Shown here: positions 56,849 through 64,000 of the stretch, in pieces
Position numbering within the stretch: the first letter of the stretch is position 1
Layout of the letters: every line of letters starts with the position of its first letter
Source of the DNA: Mycobacterium mantenii
Lineage (GTDB): Bacteria; Actinomycetota; Actinomycetes; Mycobacteriales; Mycobacteriaceae
Assembly (NCBI RefSeq): GCF_010731775.1
Contig: NZ_AP022590.1
Span: 186,001-250,000, forward strand
Length of the DNA stretch: 64,000 nucleotides
Reading direction: 5' to 3'
The notes under the pieces: generated by a model
The model's input: only the letters and a program-made list of their open reading frames with translations
What the model was told of the DNA's origin: nothing
Database searches by the model: none
Translations under genes and position numbers: made by a program

Positions 56849-57507
56849 CGCGTCACCTCCCGATCCACGGCGGCGTCCAGCAACGAGGTGATCGTATGAT
56901 CGAAGTCGAGCATGCCGTGCGCCGATTTGTATCCGGCCAGTTCCGCGATGGTCTCGTGGCTCAGCCGGATCCAACCGCTGTTGGGATAGTGCTGCGCGAT
57001 CAGGTCGCGCCAGACCGTCACCGGCATGTCGTAGCGGTCTTCGCAGTCCCACGACACCTGCTGAACCGAGAAGCCGCGCTCGGAGTTGACGAAAATCGTT
57101 CCGCTGAACAAGAACTGCAGCGGCACCGTGCCACCGCGCAGCGCGTGCAGATATTTGGCGGCGGCGACCTCGAAATCGTAGGTGCAATCCATGGGCAGCG
57201 CCGCGGTGGTGCTGCTGCCGGTGAATCCCGGCACCATCGCGGCGCAATGCTGCCAGAGAAAGGTGCGTTGGGTGCTCGCCCAGCGCTCACGGCCGCCGAA
57301 CAGGTCCATCAGCCCGGCCGCTTCGTCGTCGGAGTAGGACCGGCGCAGCGGCTCGATCCGGACCTGGCAGCGCAGGGCGATGGCATGCACCGGCTCTTCG
57401 CCGCTGCTGGTGACGTCGATGCGGGCGGTCAGCAGCGGGCTGACGGTGTACGGCTCGGCCGTCACGTCGCGAACCGCGAAATCCACGTTCATCGGCGGGC
57501 CGTTCAT
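56845..57507 (-). CDS. uncharacterised hydrogenase-cluster protein (DUF6084-like), 220 residues
   Basis: Starts at ATG 57507 inside the end of the preceding gene (4-bp overlap). Mostly beta-rich: FAVRDVTAEPYTVSPLLTAR, AIALRCQVRIEPLRRSY, then FLWQHCAAMVPGF, a TYDFEVAAAKYLHAL segment, LQFLFSGTIFV, and TVWRDLIAQHYPNSGWIRLS. Alternate hydrophobic strands suggest an immunoglobulin-like or jelly-roll fold. Function unknown. Confidence 0.68.
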   Translation of the reverse strand: MNGPPMNVDFAVRDVTAEPYTVSPLLTARIDVTSSGEEPVHAIALRCQVRIEPLRRSYSDDEAAGLMDLFGGRERWASTQRTFLWQHCAAMVPGFTGSSTTAALPMDCTYDFEVAAAKYLHALRGGTVPLQFLFSGTIFVNSERGFSVQQVSWDCEDRYDMPVTVWRDLIAQHYPNSGWIRLSHETIAELAGYKSAHGMLDFDHTITSLLDAAVDREVTR

Positions 57508-58148
57508 CGCGGTGCCCTCACCGCGCGGGCGGCGAGCCGGTCGAAGAAGCCGTCGATGAATTCGCGTGCCTGCTGGCCGCCGTCGAAGCCGTGCCACAGC
57601 AGGCGCAGGCGCCCGACGAATTCGTAGCAGGCGTCGATCGGCACCAGATAGGTTTGCGGCTCGGCCAATTCGCCTTCCTGGCGGCCGTCGGCGACCCGGA
57701 CGAGCAACGCCTCCACGTCGTCGGCCAGCAGGCCGACCCGCGGGTCGGCGCCGCGGATGGTGTCCCACACGTCCATATCCAGTTCGGATTCGGTCGCCCC
57801 GGCCGGCCCGGGATAGAACGCGACGGTGTGTCCGAGAGCGGAGTTGGTGAAGAAGAAGGCGACGCCGACCGGAATCTGCAGCGCCTCCCACACCAGGCGA
57901 TCCAGCGCGAAGTCTGGAAACGACAGGTACCGGTCCGGCACCGCGCGGTAGCGCAGGTCGGCTGCCGAGTCGGTGAACAGCAGATAACAGGCGCGGCAGA
58001 CGCACATGAGCTGGCGGCCGGCCACATTCACCACGTGCTGATGCTCGTCGGCGATCGGCTCCGCGCACATCTCACAACGTTCGCCCGCCGGTGCCGGGGC
58101 CGCCCGGTTGCTCCGAATCCGGCTGAGCACGTCGAAAGGAGTGCTCAT
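57504..58148 (-). CDS. uncharacterised hydrogenase-cluster protein with zinc-ribbon-like N-terminus (DUF5947-like)
   Basis: 214 residues. Near the N-terminus two Cys pairs, CEMC (in GERCEMCAEPIADEHQH) and CVCRAC, look like a zinc- or Fe-binding ribbon. The rest is alpha/beta with FALDRLVWEALQIPVGVAFF, a DMDVWDTIRGADP segment, and CYEFVGRLRLLWHGFDGG near the end. It overlaps both neighbours by 4 bp. Possibly an Fe-S or zinc accessory factor. Confidence 0.7.
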   Translation of the reverse strand: MSTPFDVLSRIRSNRAAPAPAGERCEMCAEPIADEHQHVVNVAGRQLMCVCRACYLLFTDSAADLRYRAVPDRYLSFPDFALDRLVWEALQIPVGVAFFFTNSALGHTVAFYPGPAGATESELDMDVWDTIRGADPRVGLLADDVEALLVRVADGRQEGELAEPQTYLVPIDACYEFVGRLRLLWHGFDGGQQAREFIDGFFDRLAARAVRAPR

Positions 58149-59083
58149 GCCGACGCCCCCATCGGTTCGCCCAGCGCCACCGACGGCACCCCATCGCGAA
58201 GCAGCAGGGGCAGCGGCTCGAGATGGGTTCCGTTCGGGCCGGCACCGGCGTGCACGACGTCGAACTGCGTGCCGCAGCGCGGGCAGCCCAAGTGCGTCTC
58301 GCGCAGGTGTGCACCCGCCAGCGAGTCATCGCACACCGGGCAATGGTCGCGGTACGCCAGCGGCAGGTCGCCGACTCGGCACACCAGCAGCGGGATGTCT
58401 GACACCAGGAAGCCCGCCACCTCGCCGGGCGCCAGGTCGCCCACCGCGGGCACCGGGTGCCAGCCGGCGGCGTGCCCATTCGACTTCACGTGCGCCATCA
58501 GCGATTCGGCCGGGATCACGGCGGCGGCTTGCACCACCGCCGCCGTGACCACCTCGATCGAAGTGATCTCCGGTGCGGCCGCGCGGACCGCGTCCTGCAC
58601 GGCCAGCTCCAGCGTCACCGCCGAGGACGGGCAGCTCTTACAGCTGCCGGTGAACGCCAGCCGCACGGTGAACTCGTCCGGGCCTCCACCCGGGACGACC
58701 TCGAGCAGGTCGACGTCTCCGCCGTGCGAACCCAGATAGGGCCGCACCCGATCCAGCGCGTCGGAGACCCTGCGGTGCACGTCGTGCGGATGCAGGCCGT
58801 GGACCAGGAGCAGGCTGGCCACCAGGTCGTCGGTGGCCAGCCGCTCGGCTAGGTTCCCGCCGGGACCGGCATCGCCGGCCATCCGCATGATCCGCTCCAG
58901 TCCGGCGCCGTACAGTGCGACGACCTCGCGAACCAGTTGCTGCGCACGGTCATAGGCGGCGGATCCGCCTGCTGCACAGGAGTCCAGCAAGGTCTGAATC
59001 CGATCGCCCGCCTCACGCCACTGCGCTTCTCTGTCTGGAGTTTCTGGACGAGTTTCGAGGGCCTTGTCCGGGCGATCCGCCAT
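58145..59083 (-). CDS. hhyE: NifU-domain / Rieske-like Fe-S protein (HhyE-type electron carrier)
   Basis: 312 residues. After a helical N-terminus, residues 105-180 are a NifU C-terminal-type domain with SCKSCPSS (Cys148, Cys151). Residues 205-300 have a Rieske-like fold (YRDHCPVCDDSL, HLGCPRCGTQFDV). The two His of a normal Rieske site are replaced, giving Cys248, 251, 267 and 270, so it may hold a rubredoxin-like iron or a Cys4 cluster. In M. smegmatis a protein of this type in the Hhy operon was proposed to carry electrons from hydrogenase to the respiratory chain. The gene lies directly after the large subunit, with 3 bp between them. Confidence 0.82.
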   Translation of the reverse strand: MADRPDKALETRPETPDREAQWREAGDRIQTLLDSCAAGGSAAYDRAQQLVREVVALYGAGLERIMRMAGDAGPGGNLAERLATDDLVASLLLVHGLHPHDVHRRVSDALDRVRPYLGSHGGDVDLLEVVPGGGPDEFTVRLAFTGSCKSCPSSAVTLELAVQDAVRAAAPEITSIEVVTAAVVQAAAVIPAESLMAHVKSNGHAAGWHPVPAVGDLAPGEVAGFLVSDIPLLVCRVGDLPLAYRDHCPVCDDSLAGAHLRETHLGCPRCGTQFDVVHAGAGPNGTHLEPLPLLLRDGVPSVALGEPMGASA

Positions 59084-59086
59084 GTG

Positions 59087-60886
59087 TCACTCCCCGACGG
59101 GTGACTGGGTCGGCGTGTGCAGTCTGTCCAGGGACTTGCCCTTTCCCAGGTACATGTGCACACCGCAGGGCAGGCACGGATCGAAGCTGCGCACCGTGCG
59201 CATGACGTCGATGCCCTTGAAGTTCTCCCGGCTGTTCTCCTCGAAAATCGGTTGGCCCTGCACCGCATCCTCATACGGGCCCGGTGTGCCAAAACTGTCG
59301 CGCGGGTTGGCATTCCACGGCGTGGGCGGGTACGGGTGATAGTTGGCGATCTTGCCGTCCCGAATCACCAGGTGGTGGCTGAGCACGCCGCGCACCGCCT
59401 CGGTGAAGCCGCATCCGATGGCCTGGTCGGGCACCTCGAACTTCTCCCACGTCTTGGTGCGCCCGGCGCGGATCTCCTCCAGGGCCTTTTCGGCGAAATG
59501 CAGCGCGCAGGCCGCGGCGTAGGCTTGGAAGTAGGTGCGCGCCCGGTCGCGTTCGATCGTGTTGCTGCCGTATTTGGGGATCTGCCACTCCAACTCGACG
59601 GGCCCCTTCAGGGCCGTCTTGGGCAGATTGATCTTCACGCTGGTGCCGGTCGCCTTGACGTAGCCGATGTCGACCAGGCCGGCCAGCGCCGTCGACCACA
59701 GCCGGGCCAGCGGCCCGCCGCCGGTGTCCAGGGCCAGGTGGTCCTTACCGTCGAACCAGCGCGGCGACATCACCCAGCTGTATTTGCCCCCGTCCATGTC
59801 GCGCTTCTGCGGGTGCGGGTTGGTGTGCTGGTTCCACGGGTGGCGCCGGTCCACCGCGTTACCCAGCGGATCGGTCTTGACGAACATCTCCTGATCGGTC
59901 CAGTCGTCGTAATACGAACTGCCCAAAAGGATTCGGATGCCGAGGTTGATGTCCACCAGTGAGTGGGTGACCAGCTTGCCGTCGACCACCACGCCCGGGG
60001 TGACGAACATCGCGTTACCCCAGCGCTCCATGTCCTTGTATTCGAAGTTGCACACCTCGGGGTCCTGGAAGGAGCCCCAGCAGCCCAGCAGGGTGCGGCG
60101 CAGCCCGACGTTCTCGTAACCGGGCAGTGCGGTGTAGAAGAAGTCGAACAGGTCGTCGTGCATGGGCACGACTTTTTTCATGAATTCGACGTAGCGCATC
60201 AGCCGGGTCATGTAGTCGGTCATCAGCTGGATGGTCGCGACGGTGCCGACCCCGCCGGGGTACAGCGTCGAGGGGTGCACGTGCCGGCCCTCCATGAGGC
60301 AGAACATCTCTCGTGTCCACCGGCTGACCACGAGCGCTTCGCGATAGAACTCACCGGAGAACGGGTTGAGCGAACGCATGATGTCCGCGATCGTCTTGTA
60401 CCCGTGCGCGTCCGCATGCGGTGCCGGTGTCTTCTCGGCCAGCGAGAGCACACTCGGGTTGGTCTCGGCGACCATCTTCTCGCAGAAGTCCACGCCGACC
60501 AGGTTCTCCTGGAAGATGTTGTGGTCGAACATGTATTCCGCTGCCTCACCGAGGTTGACGATCCACTCGCCCAGATGCGGAGGCTTGACCCCATAGGCCA
60601 TGTTCTGCGCGTAGCACGAGCAGGTGGCGTGGTTGTCGCCGCAGATGCCGCAGATGCGGCTGGTGATGAAATGGGCGTCGCGAGGATCCTTGCCCTTCAT
60701 GAAGATCGAGTAGCCTCGGAAGATCGACGAGGTGCTGTGGCACTCGACGACCTCTTTGTTCTCGAAGTCGATCTTGGTGTAGATGCCCAGGCTGCCCACG
60801 ATCCTGGTGATGGGATCCCAGGCCATGTCGACCAGTTGGCCGGGTTCCCGTGTGGCGTGGGTGGGTTCAGGAATGATGGTTGTCAT
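59087..60886 (-). CDS. hhyL: [NiFe]-hydrogenase large subunit, group 1h (Hhy-type)
   Basis: 599 residues from ATG 60886. It holds the Ni-Fe(CN)2CO site that oxidises H2. The L1 motif RICGICGDNHATC has Cys79 and Cys82; the L2 motif DPCLPCGVHMY has Cys571 and Cys574. Cleavage after the His would remove a tail of 22 residues, which fits the protease in this operon. Mid-sequence landmarks include LGEAAEYMFDHNIFQENLVG and HPSTLYPGGVGT. Overall sequence and operon match the actinobacterial group 1h (formerly group 5) enzymes that scavenge atmospheric H2. Confidence 0.95.
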   Translation of the reverse strand: MTTIIPEPTHATREPGQLVDMAWDPITRIVGSLGIYTKIDFENKEVVECHSTSSIFRGYSIFMKGKDPRDAHFITSRICGICGDNHATCSCYAQNMAYGVKPPHLGEWIVNLGEAAEYMFDHNIFQENLVGVDFCEKMVAETNPSVLSLAEKTPAPHADAHGYKTIADIMRSLNPFSGEFYREALVVSRWTREMFCLMEGRHVHPSTLYPGGVGTVATIQLMTDYMTRLMRYVEFMKKVVPMHDDLFDFFYTALPGYENVGLRRTLLGCWGSFQDPEVCNFEYKDMERWGNAMFVTPGVVVDGKLVTHSLVDINLGIRILLGSSYYDDWTDQEMFVKTDPLGNAVDRRHPWNQHTNPHPQKRDMDGGKYSWVMSPRWFDGKDHLALDTGGGPLARLWSTALAGLVDIGYVKATGTSVKINLPKTALKGPVELEWQIPKYGSNTIERDRARTYFQAYAAACALHFAEKALEEIRAGRTKTWEKFEVPDQAIGCGFTEAVRGVLSHHLVIRDGKIANYHPYPPTPWNANPRDSFGTPGPYEDAVQGQPIFEENSRENFKGIDVMRTVRSFDPCLPCGVHMYLGKGKSLDRLHTPTQSPVGE

Positions 60887-60973
60887 CGCGCTACTTCTTC
60901 CCGCTGTGGCTGCTGTCCGCGTTGGCTGATGCGGCGACGGCTCTTCGTCTGGAACTGGAGGAAGGAGCGCGCC

Positions 60974-60998
60974 CACCCGGTAGGTGACCTACCAGGTG
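60974..60998. other. palindrome across the small-subunit stop codon
   Basis: CACC-C-GGTAGGT, a central base, ACCTACC-A-GGTG: 12-bp arms with one mismatch. The TAG stop of the small subunit is inside it and the large-subunit start is 88 bp further. It could pause transcription or protect the mRNA. Confidence 0.4.
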
Positions 60999-62044
60999 CG
61001 GCGCGCTCCGGTGGTGAGTTTGTCGCCGTTGTGGCGCCACCGCGGCTCTTTGTCGAGGGTGCGTTCCGTGATACCCCTCAGACTGCGAATCACGGATCCG
61101 TACAAACCCGACGCGGTGCTCGAGATCTTGCCGCCCGGCGGTTCGTCCATGAACGGCATGAATTTGTCGGGGAACCCGGGCATGGTGCAGCCAATGCAGA
61201 TGCCACCGACGTTGGGGCAACCCCCGACACCGTTGATCCACCCCCGCTTGGGCACGTTGCACTTCACGACCGGCCCCCAACAGCCAAGTTTGACAATGCA
61301 TTTCGGTGAACCGTACTCGGTGGCGAAGTCGCCCTGCTCGTAGTAGCCGGCCCGGTCGCACCCCTCGTGCACGGTGGCGCCGAACAACCACTGGGGGCGC
61401 AGCGCGTCGTCGAGCGGGATCATCGGCGCCTGACCGGTCGCCATATAGAGCAGGTAGGTCAAAGTCTCCGAGAGGTTGTCCGGCTGGATCGGGCAGCCGG
61501 GAACGCACACGATCGGAATGCCCGCCTTGCTCTTCCAATCCCAGCCCAGATAGTCGGGCACTCCCATCGCCCCGGTCGGATTGCCGGCCATCGCGTGGAT
61601 GCCCCCGTAGGTGGCGCAGGTCCCGACCGCCACGATCGCGGTGGCCTTGGGCGCCAGCCGGTCGAGCCACTCGCTGGTGGTCATCGGCTGGCCGGTGGCC
61701 GGGTCGTTGCCGAACCCGCACCAGTACCCCTCGTTTTTGATCTTCTCGTTCGGGATCGATCCTTCGACCACGAGCACAAAGGGTTCCAACTCGCCGCGGT
61801 CCGCTCTGAAGAACCACTCCAAGAAGTCGTCTGCCCCTCCGTTGGGTCCGCATTCGAAGTCGATCAGGGGCCAGTGCACGGCGACCTGGGGGAGTCCGGG
61901 CAGGGCTCCCAGGGCGATCTCCTCGACGCTGGGTTGGGTGGCGGCAGTCAACGCCACCGAATCACCGTCACAACTTAGGCCCGCGTTAATCCATAGAACA
62001 TGGATCAATGTTTGTTCTGCCTTGACTGCTGCTTCTGTTGGCAT
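60989..62044 (-). CDS. hhyS: [NiFe]-hydrogenase small subunit, group 1h (Hhy-type)
   Basis: 351 residues, no twin-arginine signal, so cytoplasmic. It carries three Fe-S clusters. The proximal-cluster motif normally reads CxxC but here is GLSCDGDS with Cys25 and Asp28, the three-Cys-one-Asp ligation known for group 1h and linked to O2 tolerance. The other proximal Cys are in AVGTCATYGG and CVPGCPIQPDN. The distal and medial ligands are in HEGCDRAGYY, SPKCIVKLGCWGP, GGCPNVGGICIGCTMPGFP. It is the first structural gene after a 259-bp gap that probably holds the promoter. Confidence 0.95.
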   Translation of the reverse strand: MPTEAAVKAEQTLIHVLWINAGLSCDGDSVALTAATQPSVEEIALGALPGLPQVAVHWPLIDFECGPNGGADDFLEWFFRADRGELEPFVLVVEGSIPNEKIKNEGYWCGFGNDPATGQPMTTSEWLDRLAPKATAIVAVGTCATYGGIHAMAGNPTGAMGVPDYLGWDWKSKAGIPIVCVPGCPIQPDNLSETLTYLLYMATGQAPMIPLDDALRPQWLFGATVHEGCDRAGYYEQGDFATEYGSPKCIVKLGCWGPVVKCNVPKRGWINGVGGCPNVGGICIGCTMPGFPDKFMPFMDEPPGGKISSTASGLYGSVIRSLRGITERTLDKEPRWRHNGDKLTTGARRTW

Positions 62045-62125
62045 GCTGCAGCTTTCCGGAGCCGGGCTGGGGCTCCTGCGCCGCCGGAGTCGACCGTCGG
62101 CCCACTTGCGCAGCGCTATTTTTTG

Positions 62126-62154
62126 GGTCTACTCCCGCTATCGTGCGTTGTCAA
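62126..62154 (-). promoter_or_regulatory. candidate promoter of the hydrogenase operon
   Basis: On the minus strand TTGACA (62149-62154) is 17 bp from TAGACC (62126-62131), about 80 bp before the small-subunit start. The -35 is perfect; the -10 is weak. Confidence 0.4.
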
Positions 62155-62166
62155 CGGTTCGCCGTT
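62153..62166. promoter_or_regulatory. inverted repeat abutting the candidate -35
   Basis: AACGG-TTCG-CCGTT, perfect 5-bp arms, overlapping the end of the -35 hexamer. A small operator or hairpin. Confidence 0.3.
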
Positions 62167-62303
62167 ACTCGCTAGTAGTCACGTGTTGTATAGCATCGAA
62201 AACGCATGTAGCGCCTGGGTGATTCGCCGCGTCCGGCCCGACCACCGCCGCGGTGGCCGTCTTGCAAATGCTTCGCAGGAGGGGGGTCCGCGTCGCGCGC
62301 CGT

Positions 62304-63098
62304 TCAGGCCCCCTCCGCGGCGAAGCGCCGCAGCCAGCCGAACCAAGCGCCCATGCCGTCCCCGGTGCGGGCGCTCAGCGGCAGAATCGTCGCCGCCGAA
62401 TTGACCTTGCGCACGTGCGCGATGTACGTGTCGACGTCCACGTCGAGGTGCGGCACCAGGTCAATCTTGTTCAGCAGCACCACATCCACCGACCGGAACA
62501 TCACCGGATACTTCAGGGGCTTGTCCTCGCCCTCGGTCACCGAATACACCATGGCCTTGGCGTGCTCGCCGACGTCGAACTCCGCCGGGCAGACCAGGTT
62601 GCCGACGTTCTCGATGACCACCAGGTTCAGTGCGGAAAGGTCGAGTCCGGGCAGTGCGCGGTTGACCATCGGAGCATCGAGATGGCACTCGCCGCCAAAC
62701 CCATTGCTGGTGTTGAGCAGTGACACCTGGGCGCCCCGGCCGCTGAGCTTGGCCGCGTCCAGGTCGGTGGCGATGTCGCCCTCGATCACCCCGATCGCCA
62801 GCTCGCCGGCGAGTTCGTCGAGCGTGGCCTGCAGGATGGTGGTCTTGCCCGATCCCGGAGAGCTCATCAGGTTGAGGGTGCGCACGCCGTTGCTCTCGAA
62901 CGCCGCCCGATTGGCGTCGGCGAGCAGATCGTTCTCGGCGAAGATCGCCTCTAGCACGTCGATGCGCTGACTGCCGGTCTGATAGCTGCTGTGATCGCCG
63001 TGCCCGTGCTCGTGCTCGTGCTCGTGCTCGTGCGGAGGGTGATCGTGCTCGTGGGCGTGCACGGTTCCGTCGTCGTGCCGATGAAATCTACCCATCAT
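62304..63098 (-). CDS. hypB: hydrogenase nickel-incorporation GTPase HypB
   Basis: 264 residues; ATG 63098 preferred over TTG 63101 for spacing to aaagg. The first 38 residues are His-rich (HAHEHDHPPHEHEHEHEHGH), typical of nickel storage. The G domain has MSSPGSGKTTILQ (P-loop), VIEGDIATDLDAA, IENVGNLVCPAEFD and LLNKIDLV. It hands nickel to the large subunit with HypA. The Cys of VCPAEF and His of GGECHLD are metal-site residues. Confidence 0.95.
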   Translation of the reverse strand: MMGRFHRHDDGTVHAHEHDHPPHEHEHEHEHGHGDHSSYQTGSQRIDVLEAIFAENDLLADANRAAFESNGVRTLNLMSSPGSGKTTILQATLDELAGELAIGVIEGDIATDLDAAKLSGRGAQVSLLNTSNGFGGECHLDAPMVNRALPGLDLSALNLVVIENVGNLVCPAEFDVGEHAKAMVYSVTEGEDKPLKYPVMFRSVDVVLLNKIDLVPHLDVDVDTYIAHVRKVNSAATILPLSARTGDGMGAWFGWLRRFAAEGA

Positions 63099-63104
63099 CA
63101 ACGC

Positions 63105-63136
63105 CTTTCACGAGACATCTCTTTCACGAGACATCC
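63105..63136. repeat. 16-bp tandem duplication at the hypA 3' end
   Basis: ctttcacgagacatct at 63105 is repeated at 63121 with one change. It spans the hypA stop codon and fills most of the gap to hypB. Confidence 0.6.
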
Positions 63137-63459
63137 AGGGACGTCACCAAGAATTCGTTGCCGCGCAGCACCTCGACGTCCGAACTGTCGCATTGCGGAC
63201 ACCAGATCGACCACGGCGAGGTGATTTCCGATTGCCCACCGCAGGCGCGGCACCTGACTTCGGCGCCGACGCACTCGAGTTCCAGTTCGGCGTCCGGCAT
63301 GTCCTCGGCGTCGCGGACCAGTGTCCAGCAGAAGGACAGCGACTCCGGCACCACCTGACGAAGGGCACCGACCCGCACCCGCACCACGTCGACGTGCCGG
63401 CCGTCGGCGTGATTCTTGACGACACCGGCGATCGCTTCGCACAGCGACAGCTCGTGCAT
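63124..63459 (-). CDS. hypA: hydrogenase nickel-incorporation protein HypA
   Basis: 111 residues. It starts MHELSLCEAI with the nickel-binding His2, and has a structural zinc site of two CxxC pairs (VRCRACGG and WCPQCDSS). It is the nickel metallochaperone that works with HypB. It starts 102 bp after the end of the nickel transporter gene. Confidence 0.94.
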   Translation of the reverse strand: MHELSLCEAIAGVVKNHADGRHVDVVRVRVGALRQVVPESLSFCWTLVRDAEDMPDAELELECVGAEVRCRACGGQSEITSPWSIWCPQCDSSDVEVLRGNEFLVTSLDVS

Positions 63460-63561
63460 CGCCGATCACCTGCGATCCGCGGGCAGGGCGCGAGCCAGGG
63501 AGCCCATGAGCACTGTTCTACACCCGAACGGCGGTCAGCGTCGGCCTCTAGCCGTTTCGGC

Positions 63562-64000
63562 TTACGACGTCCACTTGTCTTCGATGCGCCCGTAGCGCCA
63601 GACGAGCAGGGCCACCGCCCACGTGACGACGAACATGCCGACGATCACGTAGCCGATCGCGTTGAGGTCCAGCCCGCCGATCCAGCGCCAGAACGCGCCC
63701 CGCCAACCGAACTGGTCGGCGAACAGGACGAGGAGTTCGATACTGCCGATCACCCACGCGACCGCCACCGACAGCGCGGTGATGGTGATGTTGTAGTAGA
63801 TCTTGCGCACCGGATTGGAAAAGGCCCAGCCGTAGGCGAAATTCATGAACGAGCCGTCGATGGTGTCGAGCAGGCACATGCCGGCGGTGAACAGCACCGG
63901 CAGGCACATGATGGCGTACCAGGGCAGCCCGGCCGCGGCGCTGGTGCCCGCCAGCACCAGCAGCGCGATCTCGGTGGCGGTGTCGAAGCCGAGCCCGAAC
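63562..64000 (-). CDS. nicT: nickel/cobalt permease NicT, C-terminal part
   Basis: The gene runs off the window end; about the last 145 residues are seen. It is an integral membrane NiCoT-family importer. The visible part starts with the family motif LGFDTATEIALL, followed by PWYAIMCLPVLFTAGMCLLD, SFMNFAYGWAF and three more helices. Position at the head of a nickel hydrogenase locus fits nickel supply. It corresponds to M. tuberculosis Rv2856, where I recall no hydrogenase cluster beside it. Confidence 0.93.
   Translation of the reverse strand, partial: FGLGFDTATEIALLVLAGTSAAAGLPWYAIMCLPVLFTAGMCLLDTIDGSFMNFAYGWAFSNPVRKIYYNITITALSVAVAWVIGSIELLVLFADQFGWRGAFWRWIGGLDLNAIGYVIVGMFVVTWAVALLVWRYGRIEDKWTS

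Noticed and set aside
60989..62044. Assignment of the hydrogenase to group 2a (Huc-type)
   Set aside because: The small subunit has Cys25/Asp28 at the proximal cluster and the operon content fits the Hhy (1h) type.

Overview
The window is high-GC DNA from a slow-growing, non-tuberculous type Mycobacterium. This rests on gene order and on typical families: a PPE protein of the SVP subfamily, an MPT63-like secreted protein, and MIRU-like minisatellites. From about 11.3 to 44.6 kb the order follows, as I recall it, the M. tuberculosis block Rv2895c (viuB) down to Rv2857c: viuB, xerC, Rv2891-like peptidase, rpsB, tsf, amiC, Rv2887-like MarR, Rv2884-like regulator, pyrH, frr, cdsA, rlmN, mpt53, ccdA, Rv2876, dxr, rip1, ispG, Rv2867c, Rv2864c, mapB, glnA4, Rv2859c, Rv2858c, Rv2857c. 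No tRNA, rRNA, IS element or CRISPR array was seen.

Layout. 1-10118: the 3' part of a giant gene made of a 14-residue beta-strand repeat, itself arranged in near-identical 0.7-1.1 kb super-blocks. As written it is broken by single-G losses in G runs that sum to a multiple of three. 10145-11092: a small beta-rich hypothetical gene. 11.2-18.2 kb: siderophore-interacting protein, lactate monooxygenase-like enzyme, XerC, M23-like protein, S2, EF-Ts, amidase. 18.2-23.9 kb: accessory block with a MarR regulator and its palindrome, ChaB and DUF2795 proteins, a frameshifted SDR, an MPT63-like protein, an acyltransferase, an orphan response-regulator-like protein and a CsbD-like stress protein. 24.2-37.8 kb: housekeeping genes for UMP kinase, ribosome recycling, phospholipid and isoprenoid synthesis, RNA methylation, thiol oxidation, intramembrane proteolysis, a penicillin-binding lipoprotein and methionine aminopeptidase. 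37.8-44.6 kb: CobQ and a gamma-glutamylation catabolic operon (GlnA4, class I amidotransferase, aldehyde dehydrogenase, SDR). 44.6-47.4 kb: PPE gene, secreted hypothetical, phosphodiesterase-like gene.

47.4-64.0 kb, all on the minus strand, is a complete group 1h (actinobacterial, high-affinity) [NiFe]-hydrogenase locus. It holds a nickel transporter (cut by the window end), hypA, hypB, the small and large subunits, a NifU/Rieske-like electron carrier, three conserved uncharacterised proteins, a 39-residue membrane peptide, the maturation protease, hypC, hypF, a SIS-HypC fusion, a SIS protein with a CxxC in its sugar loop, hypE, a second hypC, hypD and one more uncharacterised protein. Most genes overlap by 4 bp, so they are probably co-translated. 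Nickel is imported by NicT and inserted by HypA/HypB, HypC/D/E/F build the Fe(CN)2CO centre, the protease trims the large subunit, and electrons from H2 probably leave through the Fe-S carrier to the respiratory chain.

The least explained parts are the giant repeat gene and the SIS/SIS-HypC pair and DUF-type proteins of the hydrogenase operon.
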